Program-made: the position numbers and the translations under genes
Shown here: positions 17,517 through 24,279 of the stretch, piece by piece
How the letters are laid out: each line of letters starts with the position of its first letter
Numbering within the stretch: the stretch's first letter is position 1
Origin: Halogeometricum sp. S1BR25-6
GTDB taxonomy: Archaea > Halobacteriota > Halobacteria > Halobacteriales > Haloferacaceae
Assembly: GCF_031624495.1 (NCBI RefSeq)
Contig: NZ_JAMQOP010000001.1
Coordinates: 1,488,001 to 1,552,000 of the forward strand
Direction: 5' to 3'
DNA length: 64,000 nucleotides
Notes under the pieces: model-generated
Told to the model about the DNA's origin: nothing
Databases searched by the model: none
Seen by the model: the letters and a program-made list of their open reading frames with translations, nothing else

Positions 17517-18041
17517 TCATCCGTCCTCGCGTTGCTGTCGAAGCGTACTCTTCGCACGCTTGACGTAGGAGTTAGACGACCAACTGCGAGCCTCACTCAT
17601 CGCGGCCAACAACCCCTCGGCAGCGTCGGATGAGAGCGCGCCGTTGCGAACCAGTGCGGTGAGCAGGCTGGGTGTCGTCACGAGGCGGGTCTCGGTCAGC
17701 GAGGCGTGGACGAGCGCAAGTCGATTGAACTCGTCACAGAGCAGTTGCGCGGCCTCTACCTCGTTCGCCAGCGTGACCGCCGCGTTCTCGCCATCGTCCA
17801 GCGGGAACGTCTCGTCCAGTTCGACGGAACGAGTCTCGAACGCAGAGCGTCGGTCGAGAACCGCCTGTGCCGCCTCACCGGATGCGTCGTCGTAGGAGGC
17901 CGTCTCGGTGAGGTCGTCGACGACCTGTTTTGGGACGACCACGGTGTGCGAATCGAGGAGGAGGTCGAGTGGGTTCGGTGAGTCGTCCGCCACCGTCCCG
18001 AGGCTCACGAGGGCGGACGTGTCGGCGACGAGCAGCACCAT
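17517..18041 (-). CDS. PIN-domain-like toxin of a toxin-antitoxin pair
   Basis: A 174-residue protein with the PIN nuclease layout: VADTSALVSL near residues 5-14 (first acidic residue D7), a mid-protein FPLDDGENAAVTLA with the acidic E, and LLCDEFNRLA as the third acidic site. The end TTPSLLTALVRNGALSSDAA resembles stand-alone PIN/DUF3368-like proteins of haloarchaea. PIN toxins cut RNA, and the upstream RHH protein would neutralise it. Its ATG starts immediately after the antitoxin stop (TAG-ATG), indicating coupling. Confidence 0.75.
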   Translation of the reverse strand: MVLLVADTSALVSLGTVADDSPNPLDLLLDSHTVVVPKQVVDDLTETASYDDASGEAAQAVLDRRSAFETRSVELDETFPLDDGENAAVTLANEVEAAQLLCDEFNRLALVHASLTETRLVTTPSLLTALVRNGALSSDAAEGLLAAMSEARSWSSNSYVKRAKSTLRQQREDG

Positions 18042-18362
18042 CTACGAGTCGGCCAACTCCTCCGCGACCTCGTCCACGAACTCGTCGGTCAGTTGCGCTT
18101 TCAGCAGTCGGAAGTTGGCGGCCTCCTCGTGCCCGACGAGGTCCTTCAACTCCTCGAACGTGATGTCGTCGTCGTAGTAGGCGTCCGCAATCTCCTGTTT
18201 CACCTCGTCGGAGTGCGCGGCGTCCCGAAGGTACTCTCGAAGCGCGGAGATGAGGATGTCCGTCCGGTCCGTCTCGAACACCGCCGCGAGCGCGTCGGCC
18301 CGGTCCACCAGCCCTCTCGGTGCGCGGAACTGCACGCGCTTCTTCTCGGACCCTGAGCTCAT
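18042..18362 (-). CDS. Ribbon-helix-helix DNA-binding protein, probable antitoxin
   Basis: A 106-residue protein starting SSGSEKKRVQFRAPRGLVDR, a beta strand plus two helices in the RHH manner, with an acidic C-terminal half suited to binding the toxin. I start at the ATG at 18362; nine upstream codons are open but would add a non-family leader. An AT-rich GCATTTTGC near 18385-18393 sits about 27 nt ahead, a weak TATA candidate. As in other TA pairs, the antitoxin gene is first and the pair is probably self-regulated. Confidence 0.75.
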   Translation of the reverse strand: MSSGSEKKRVQFRAPRGLVDRADALAAVFETDRTDILISALREYLRDAAHSDEVKQEIADAYYDDDITFEELKDLVGHEEAANFRLLKAQLTDEFVDEVAEELADS

Positions 18363-18468
18363 ATGTGTACAATGTGAGTGCAGGAGCAAAATGCTTGTCC
18401 TCTCGCCGCTACCTCATCCTTTGGAGCCAGCGAGAGGCGAGATAGTGTATTTCATCGACTCCGAATGG

Positions 18469-18571
18469 AAAGCGTAGCTGCCGGAAGAAGAATCTACGCA
18501 CATGCCGGCCATAGAAGCCCTGGAACAGACGATTTCGGCTACCTATTTTCTCTTTGCTCGACTTTGTTCAA
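18469..18571 (-). repeat. att-like site C (overlaps chorismate mutase 3' end)
   Basis: The core (18543-18571) is the last codons of chorismate mutase. The arm, counted with the last core bases (18469-18545, mostly beyond the stop), matches the 3' arm of site B over 77 nt without gaps. Upstream of the core the sequence is ordinary chorismate mutase coding DNA, unlike sites A and B. This is the arrangement expected of a B-O-P' hybrid junction. Confidence 0.6.
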
Positions 18572-18868
18572 CTCGATGAGCAGGCGGAAGATGGCCTTCA
18601 CGAGGTTCGAGTCCACGTCGAACCGCTCTGCGTTCTCGCCGGCGCGGTCCATCACGACGTCCTCCTGTCCCTCGTCGGTCGTCGGCAGGTCGCGCTCGTC
18701 TTTTACCTGCGCCACCGTGTCGGCGACGTACGTCCGCCGGGCGATGAGTTCGACGATTTCGTGGTCGATGTCGGCTATCTCCCCGCGGAGTTCGTCGAGC
18801 GTCATGTCGTCGGCTCGTTTCGTTAGCTGGTCGTTCTTCGGCGTGTCGGTCTCTGTGTCTCGTGTCAT
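18539..18868 (-). CDS. aroQ: Chorismate mutase
   Basis: Rearranges chorismate to prephenate, the branch point for Phe and Tyr. The 109-residue AroQ-type helical protein shows DELRGEIADIDHEIVELIARR and VAQVKDER, with the catalytic R and K, and ends in LLIELNKVEQRENR. The final eight sense codons are AT-rich and unusual for this genome (AAA, CAA, AGA, GAA, AAT, AGG). This suggests the tail was replaced from an incoming element. The start overlaps the shikimate kinase stop (ATGA), so they form an operon. tyrA lies at 465-1265. Confidence 0.9.
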   Translation of the reverse strand: MTRDTETDTPKNDQLTKRADDMTLDELRGEIADIDHEIVELIARRTYVADTVAQVKDERDLPTTDEGQEDVVMDRAGENAERFDVDSNLVKAIFRLLIELNKVEQRENR

Positions 18869-19731
18869 CGTACGCGTGCTCCGTCGTTCCGTGTCGTCGT
18901 CCGCCACGTCTCGCCGTCTCGTTCGGCCCATCGGTCGCGAACTCTCCCCAAGGGGTCGTCGGCGGCGTCCCGGTCGGCGACGGCGACGACGCTCGGACCG
19001 GTGCCGGAGAGGGAGACGCCCGCGGCGTGCGGCATCGCCTCGACGGCGGGGTCGGCGGAGAACCCGAGCGCCGCCGAGAACGCGAGGCCGTTGACCGTCA
19101 TCGCCTCGGCGTATCGCCCTTCTAACGCTAATTCGGCGACGAGTTCGGCCATCGGGGCGACGTTCGCGCAGGCCGCCGCGTCGGCGTCGGCGCTGTAGGC
19201 GCGCTCCTCGGGCGTCCAGACGAGCACGTCCCACTCGACGGGGTCCCGCGAGAGCAGTTCGTCCCCGTCGTTGTTCGTCACCGTCGCGCCGCCGAGCATC
19301 GACGCGGAGGCGTCGTCGAACGCTCCGGTGACGGTGACGCCAGCGTCGCGGGCGGCCCGCACGCCGAGTCGACACGCCTCCGTTCTATCCGGGTCCGCGC
19401 CGAGGGCGTCCGCCGTCGCCAGCACCGTCGCGTTCGCGGCGGCGCTGGAACTCTTCAGACCGGCGGCCATCGGCACGTCGCTCTCCGTGCGGACCGTTCC
19501 GCCGTACTCCCGTTCCTCCTCGCCGTACCGCTCGGCCGCGAGTTCGACGCACCGCTCGATGAGGCGGGTATCGGCGTCGACGTCCTCCGCGACGGACCCG
19601 GTGACCGCCCCGGAGTCGTCGAGTTCGACGGTGGCGCTCGTCTCGGCGTCGATGGCGAAGGCCGACCCGAACCCCGTCGAGAGGGCGTTCAGAATCGTCC
19701 CCGCTCCGAGTGCGACTGCGCGGCCGTGCAT
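18865..19731 (-). CDS. aroK: Shikimate kinase, archaeal GHMP type
   Basis: Phosphorylates shikimate with ATP. The 288-residue protein is unrelated to bacterial AroK and belongs to the GHMP kinases. It shows GRAVALGAGTILNAL at the start, the ATP loop PMAAGLKSSSAAANA near residues 86-100, and the C-terminal SLSGTGPSVVAV motif. The ATG at 19731 puts the first strand at residue 3; the open frame upstream is not family sequence. It is followed by chorismate mutase with a 4-nt overlap, so two steps of the aromatic pathway are coupled. Confidence 0.92.
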   Translation of the reverse strand: MHGRAVALGAGTILNALSTGFGSAFAIDAETSATVELDDSGAVTGSVAEDVDADTRLIERCVELAAERYGEEEREYGGTVRTESDVPMAAGLKSSSAAANATVLATADALGADPDRTEACRLGVRAARDAGVTVTGAFDDASASMLGGATVTNNDGDELLSRDPVEWDVLVWTPEERAYSADADAAACANVAPMAELVAELALEGRYAEAMTVNGLAFSAALGFSADPAVEAMPHAAGVSLSGTGPSVVAVADRDAADDPLGRVRDRWAERDGETWRTTTRNDGARVR

Positions 19732-19888
19732 ACCTGTACGGAATCGAGCGGAGGCAAAGGTGTAGCGGTCTCCGCCGTATTGGCCGGCGGGCGGAACGAG
19801 AGCGGGTCGGGGTCGGGCGGAGTCGAGCGGACTCGGGCCGACCGTCGGTATCGCGCATCTTTTCACCGTACCCGCGCAACGCGGAGAC

Positions 19889-20347
19889 ATGAGCGCGCGA
19901 AACGACGTGGCGCCGAGCACCCTCGGCGTCGAACTGCTCGACCACGGCGTGCAGGTCGAGTACCTCGACGGCCGGACGACCCTCTACCGCGGCGTGCCGG
20001 AGGCGGTCACCGGGACGCTCACCACCGCGCCGGGCAGGGAGACGCACGTCCTCGTGACCGACCCCACCGAGACGGAGGGCGTGATGATGTACGTGAACGA
20101 CCTGAAAACCGACGACGACATCCTCGAAGCCAGCGGCGTCGGTCGGGTCGTCCTCGACGCGGACGAGGAGGAGGAACTGTTCCCGGGCGTCCGCGTCCGC
20201 CGGACGAAGAGCATGCGCACCGAAATCGAGGCCGACCCGGAGGTGGCCCGCGGCCGCGTGTTCGTCTTCGAGGAGGACGACTGGGCGGAAACCTCCTACG
20301 AGTTCGTGACCGACGCCGAAAACGAAGGCGAAAGCGAAAGCGAGTGA
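19889..20347 (+). CDS. DUF5796-like haloarchaeal protein
   Basis: A 152-residue acidic, soluble protein of unknown function that I recognise as close to the haloarchaeal DUF5796 family. It has a VQVEYLDGRTTLYRGVPEAV start, the conserved block VLVTDPTETEGVMMYVNDLK, and a tail of Glu/Ser repeats. No catalytic motif is apparent. A TATA-like CATCTTTTC lies about 27 nt before the ATG. Its stop overlaps the next ATG by one base (TGATG), suggesting the two genes are expressed together. Confidence 0.8.
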   Translation: MSARNDVAPSTLGVELLDHGVQVEYLDGRTTLYRGVPEAVTGTLTTAPGRETHVLVTDPTETEGVMMYVNDLKTDDDILEASGVGRVVLDADEEEELFPGVRVRRTKSMRTEIEADPEVARGRVFVFEEDDWAETSYEFVTDAENEGESESE

Positions 20348-20577
20348 TGGCGCTCCGAAAGCGCTGGAAGCCGCTGGAACGGAAGACCGTCGGGTCGGTC
20401 CCCGACGCCTACGGCGTCGTCGAGTTCGGAGACGGCGACGGGGACGTGCTCCGCGCCGCCGCGGGCTTCCTGCCCGACGAACTCCGCGAGGAACTCTCCT
20501 ATGGGGAGGCCGCGCAGGTGCGCTGGAAGCGCGCGCAGTCGCGCGACCACGCCGAACGACTGCTCGAAGAGTTGTAA
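20347..20577 (+). CDS. Small haloarchaeal protein, DUF7508-like, function unknown
   Basis: A 76-residue soluble protein starting MALRKRWKPLERKTVGSVPD, with a GVVEFGDGDGDVL strand-turn and a basic helical end (AQVRWKRAQSRDHAERLLEEL). The N-terminal pattern of a conserved P-D-A-Y-G-V-V-E-F block faintly recalls GIY-YIG-type proteins, but the catalytic residues are not visible. It is translationally linked to the DUF5796-like gene (TGATG). Confidence 0.7.
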   Translation: MALRKRWKPLERKTVGSVPDAYGVVEFGDGDGDVLRAAAGFLPDELREELSYGEAAQVRWKRAQSRDHAERLLEEL

Positions 20578-20593
20578 CGTAGTTTCCGACCCC

Positions 20594-20734
20594 TCACTGC
20601 AGATACGAGGGGGTGTCGTCCTCGCCGTCGCAGTTCTCCTCGTGCGTCTCGGCGTCTGACTCCGAGTCGAACAGCATTTCGCACTCCTCACACCGGTACC
20701 ACGTCGTTCCGTCCCTCTGCGTCGTGGAGACCAT
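20594..20734 (-). CDS. Small zinc-finger protein (DUF7128-like)
   Basis: A 46-residue protein with a C2HC-type zinc finger: C-E-E-C at about residues 15-18 and H-E-E-N-C at about 31-35. It ends in the family-typical SYLQ. Such tiny zinc-finger proteins are abundant in haloarchaea and may act in gene regulation or protein contacts, but this one has no known role. It converges with the gene at 20347. Confidence 0.8.
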   Translation of the reverse strand: MVSTTQRDGTTWYRCEECEMLFDSESDAETHEENCDGEDDTPSYLQ

Positions 20735-20858
20735 ACGGAGTGATGTGCTATCGCGACCCATAACGTTTCTGCCGGACGGGAGGGCGACCGGCGACCGGCC
20801 AACCGTTCGCGCAGGCCGTCGGGCAAGGGTAAAGACCGGGGCACCCCAAGCCGGTGGT

Positions 20859-23021
20859 ATGCCAGACGACGAGGGCCTCGAACTCACCGTCCGCGGCGCG
20901 GAGAAGCGAGACGCCGGCCGCGGCATCGCCCGCCTCCCCGAGTCCGCGCGCCAGCGTCTCGGCGTCCTCAGCGGCGACACCGTCGTCGTCGAGGGCGGCC
21001 GCGAGACGGTGGCGAAAGTGTGGCCCGCCGGCGGCGGCACGCCGGACGGCGTCGTCCTCGTCGACGCCGACACGCGCGCCAACGCCGACGCGAAAATCGG
21101 CGAGACGGTGCGGATTCGGAAAGTGGACGTCGACGACGCGCGGTCGGTGACGCTGTCGATGCCCGACGGCGTGGCGTTCACCGACGACGACCGCGCGGTC
21201 GAACTCATCAAGCGGGCGATACAGGACCGGCCCATCCAGTCGGGCGGGCAGATTCGCTTCGAGACGCTGAGTTCGGACCCGTTCGTCGTCGAGGAGACGA
21301 ACCCCGACGGGATGGTCCGCGTCACGTCCTCGACGAAGCTTCGACTCTCGAAGGAGGGGACCGTCAGCCGCGTCGTCACCAGCGTCTCGGGCGGCGACGA
21401 GGAGGAGTCGGACAAGCCGACCGGCGTCACTTACGAGGACATCGGCGGCCTCGACGAGGAGTTAGACCTCGTCCGCGAGATGATCGAACTCCCCCTCTCG
21501 GAACCGGAGGTGTTCGCCCACCTCGGCGTCGACCCGCCGAAGGGTGTGCTCCTGCACGGCCCGCCGGGCACCGGGAAGACGCTCATCGCCAAGGCCGTCG
21601 CCACCGAGGTGGACGCGACGTTCATCACCATCTCCGGCCCGGAGATCATGTCGAAGTACAAGGGCGAGTCGGAGGAGAAACTCCGAGAGAAGTTCGAGGA
21701 GGCCCGCGAGAACGCGCCGGCCATCGTCTTCTTCGACGAGATAGACTCCATCGCGGGCAAGCGCGAGGACGGCGGCGACGTCGAGAACCGCGTCGTCGGC
21801 CAACTGCTCTCGCTCATGGACGGCCTCGCCGCCCGCGGCGACGTCATCGTCATCGGCGCGACGAACAGGGTCGACTCCTTGGACCCCGCCCTGCGCCGCG
21901 GCGGCCGGTTCGACCGCGAGATAGAGATAGGGGTCCCGAACGAACAGGGCCGGCGCGAGATTCTCGAAGTGCACACCCGTCGGATGCCCCTCGCGGAGGG
22001 CGTGGACGTCGACCGCCTCGCCGCGCGAACCCACGGCTTCGTCGGGGCCGACCTCGAATCCCTGACGAAGGAGGCGGCGATGACCGCCCTGCGGCGCGCC
22101 CGTCGCGGCGGGAGCGGCGAGAAAATCGAGTTCTCCGAGTTGGAGGTGACCCGCGAGGACTTCGAGGCGGCGATGGCGAGCGTCGAACCCTCCGCGATGC
22201 GCGAGTACGTCGCCGAGGCGCCGACGACGACGTTCGACGACGTCGGCGGGTTGGAGGAGGCGAAACGCACCCTCGAACGGAGCGTGACGTGGCCGCTCAC
22301 CTACGCGCCCCTGTTCGAGGCGGCGAACACGACGCCGCCCTCCGGGGTCCTCCTGCACGGGCCGCCGGGCACCGGAAAGACGCTGCTGGCGCGGGCCATC
22401 GCGGGCGAGAGCGGCGTGAACTTCATCCACGTCGCCGGCCCCGAGTTGCTGGACCGGTACGTCGGCGAGTCCGAGAAGTCCGTGAGAGAGGTGTTCGAGC
22501 GCGCGCGGCAGGCCGCCCCGGCCATCGTCTTCTTCGACGAGATAGACGCCATCGCCGCCAACCGCGACGCGATGGGGTCGGACTCCGGCGTCGGCGAACG
22601 CGTCGTCTCGCAACTGCTGACCGAGTTGGACCGACTGGCGGACAACCCGAATGTCGTCGTCCTCTCGGCGACGAACCGGAAAGACGCCCTCGACCCCGCG
22701 CTCCTCAGACCGGGTCGGTTGGAGTCGCACGTCCTCGTCCCCGCGCCGGACGTGGACGCCCGGCGGGCGATTCTCGGCGTCCACACCCGCGAGAAACCGC
22801 TCGCCGACGGCGTGGACTTGGACGAACTCGCCGCGCACATGGACGGCCTCTCCGGCGCCGACATCCAGGCCGTCTGCCGCGAGGCGACGATGCGCGCAAT
22901 CGAGGAGGTGGCGGAGGCCTACGACGGCGAGGAGGCGAACGAGCACGCCGACGAGATTCGCGTCACGCAGGCGCACTTCGACGCCGCACTCGACGTCGTC
23001 CTCGACGCCGCCGAGGAGTAG
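20859..23021 (+). CDS. Cdc48/VAT-type AAA+ ATPase
   Basis: A 720-residue unfoldase of the Cdc48/p97 class. The N-domain (double-psi barrel plus second subdomain, residues 1-180) begins ELTVRGAEKRDAGRGIARLP. D1 has Walker A GPPGTGKT near 230 and FFDEIDS; D2 has Walker A near 498, FFDEIDAI, and ATNRKDALDPAL. In D2 the motif after the sensor is RPGRLESH rather than the common RPGRFD. It likely extracts and unfolds proteins, perhaps for the proteasome. I start at the ATG at 20859; upstream codons are open but non-family. Haloarchaea carry several paralogues, so which one this is stays open. Confidence 0.92.
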   Translation: MPDDEGLELTVRGAEKRDAGRGIARLPESARQRLGVLSGDTVVVEGGRETVAKVWPAGGGTPDGVVLVDADTRANADAKIGETVRIRKVDVDDARSVTLSMPDGVAFTDDDRAVELIKRAIQDRPIQSGGQIRFETLSSDPFVVEETNPDGMVRVTSSTKLRLSKEGTVSRVVTSVSGGDEEESDKPTGVTYEDIGGLDEELDLVREMIELPLSEPEVFAHLGVDPPKGVLLHGPPGTGKTLIAKAVATEVDATFITISGPEIMSKYKGESEEKLREKFEEARENAPAIVFFDEIDSIAGKREDGGDVENRVVGQLLSLMDGLAARGDVIVIGATNRVDSLDPALRRGGRFDREIEIGVPNEQGRREILEVHTRRMPLAEGVDVDRLAARTHGFVGADLESLTKEAAMTALRRARRGGSGEKIEFSELEVTREDFEAAMASVEPSAMREYVAEAPTTTFDDVGGLEEAKRTLERSVTWPLTYAPLFEAANTTPPSGVLLHGPPGTGKTLLARAIAGESGVNFIHVAGPELLDRYVGESEKSVREVFERARQAAPAIVFFDEIDAIAANRDAMGSDSGVGERVVSQLLTELDRLADNPNVVVLSATNRKDALDPALLRPGRLESHVLVPAPDVDARRAILGVHTREKPLADGVDLDELAAHMDGLSGADIQAVCREATMRAIEEVAEAYDGEEANEHADEIRVTQAHFDAALDVVLDAAEE

Positions 23022-23087
23022 CCGCCTCTCCAGACAGTCTCGACGGCCGCAGTACGAGTTTATCGAACCGTCCCGCTATTGTGAGTC

Positions 23088-23126
23088 ATGGGCTCGTGGC
23101 ACACGAACAGCGGTGACCGACCGTGA
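23088..23126 (+). other. 12-codon mini-ORF overlapping the next start
   Basis: ATG at 23088 reads 12 codons (MGSWHTNSGDRP) and stops at TGA 23124-23126, which overlaps the GTG start of the next gene (GTGA). A TATA-like AGTTTATCG at 23056-23064 lies about 27 nt ahead, so a leaderless transcript would begin with this mini-ORF. It may be a coupling leader, or the true start of the gene before a frameshift. Confidence 0.4.
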
Positions 23127-23446
23127 GCACCTCCGGGTGGCGACGTCGCGTCCGAAACGAGTGGGGGCAGTTGACCGGCGGTCCGCTCTCGGCGACGTGG
23201 TGGGTCGCTCGGGGAGCGTTCCGCGTCGTCTTCACGGAGTTCATCTTCATGCTCCTGTTGCTCCTGAACACCCGACCCGACGTGCTGGAGGGCGTCGCCG
23301 CCGGGACGGCGCCGTGGTGGACGATTCCGGTCGCAATCGCGACGACGCCGCTCCTCCTCGGCGTCTTCCTCCTCGTCGCCGCCGTCGCGTTCGCCCTGCC
23401 GTTCCTCCCGCGGCGCGACCCGTCACGGCCGGGCGCGTGGCGCTGA
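23123..23446 (+). CDS. Small membrane protein, unknown function
   Basis: A 107-residue protein with a basic N-terminus and two hydrophobic segments: FTEFIFMLLLLLNTRP near 38-52 and IPVAIATTPLLLGVFLLVAAVAFALPF near 66-92. A short arginine-rich tail follows. No family recognised. The GTG start overlaps the stop of a 12-codon reading frame. It converges with the methyltransferase gene, whose stop is 2 nt from its own. Confidence 0.65.
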   Translation: MSTSGWRRRVRNEWGQLTGGPLSATWWVARGAFRVVFTEFIFMLLLLLNTRPDVLEGVAAGTAPWWTIPVAIATTPLLLGVFLLVAAVAFALPFLPRRDPSRPGAWR

Positions 23447-23448
23447 GT

Positions 23449-24159
23449 CTACTTTTCCAGTCGCGCTCTGAAGTAGCCGAACGCTCCGGGGTACGTCGTC
23501 TCCGCGACGGACCACGGCGTCCCCTCGCAGGCGTCGCCGAGTCTGTCGGGTAAAACCGTCCGGAACTCCAATCGTGGCCCGACCAGGTCGCGCTTTCGGT
23601 ACTCCACGCGGAACCGACGGCGGCCGACCCCCTCTTCGTCCGTCGGGCGGTGGCCGTGCGACTCCTCGACTCGGCCGGGGTCGTAGGAGTCGACCCACGC
23701 CCCGCCCGTCGCCGTCGTGACCCGCGCGAGTTCTCGGAGAAAGTCGCAGAGTTCCGATTCCGACCGCGCCAGCGTCGCCTGCGTGCCGTTCACCAGCGCC
23801 GTCTCGAACTGGTTTTCGGAGACGGGCGGGCGGAACATATCCGCGACGAAGGCGTCGACGCCGCGGGCGCGGGCGGTTCGCACTGCCAGCGGACTCGCGT
23901 CGAAGGCGGCGACGCGGCCGCGGAGGGAGACGACTCTGGCGTAGTTGCCGGCCCCGCACCCGACGTCCAAGAGCGGCGTCGCCAGTCCGTCGACGAACGC
24001 CCTCGTCTCGGCGGGCCACGCGGCGTACGGCGCGAAGTAGAACTCCTCGACGTTCGCGTTCCACACCTCCCCCGTCTCGGGGTCGCGGTGGACGCACGAC
24101 CCGTCGTACCTGTCGCGGAGGAAATCCCACATCGCCGCGCCGAGGGCGTCGTCCGGCAT
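23449..24159 (-). CDS. Class I SAM-dependent methyltransferase
   Basis: A 236-residue soluble methyltransferase. Motif I LLDVGCGAGNYARV is near residues 63-76 and a motif-II acidic position is in VAAFDASP. The NGTQATLARSESE segment and a C-terminal strand (GRRRFRVEYRKRDLVGPRLEF) match small-molecule methyltransferases of the UbiE/Methyltransf_11 kind. The ATG at 24159 is chosen because the upstream 37 open codons are low-complexity. Target unknown. Confidence 0.8.
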   Translation of the reverse strand: MPDDALGAAMWDFLRDRYDGSCVHRDPETGEVWNANVEEFYFAPYAAWPAETRAFVDGLATPLLDVGCGAGNYARVVSLRGRVAAFDASPLAVRTARARGVDAFVADMFRPPVSENQFETALVNGTQATLARSESELCDFLRELARVTTATGGAWVDSYDPGRVEESHGHRPTDEEGVGRRRFRVEYRKRDLVGPRLEFRTVLPDRLGDACEGTPWSVAETTYPGAFGYFRARLEK

Positions 24160-24279
24160 GGTTGAGGCGTCGGATGGAGGGAAGATAAATCGACCGCGGG
24201 TTCGTGAGACGGTGTCGTCGTCCGTCCCCGGACCGACACCTCGCGGTCCGCGAACGACACCGCTCGCCACGGGTCCGGC

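Larger units (their letters stand above)
17052..18571. mobile_element. Putative integrated element 2 (RHH/PIN pair)
   Basis: The segment between att-like sites B and C, holding a two-gene RHH/PIN module and AT-rich flanks. No integrase was found. It would be a second small element accreted at the chorismate mutase 3' end; the call depends on the repeat analysis. Confidence 0.4.

Noticed and set aside
17294-17633. Open frames of about 90 residues in the AT-rich intergenic region
   Set aside because: No recognisable motif, no promoter-start spacing, and they run into the antisense of the PIN gene.
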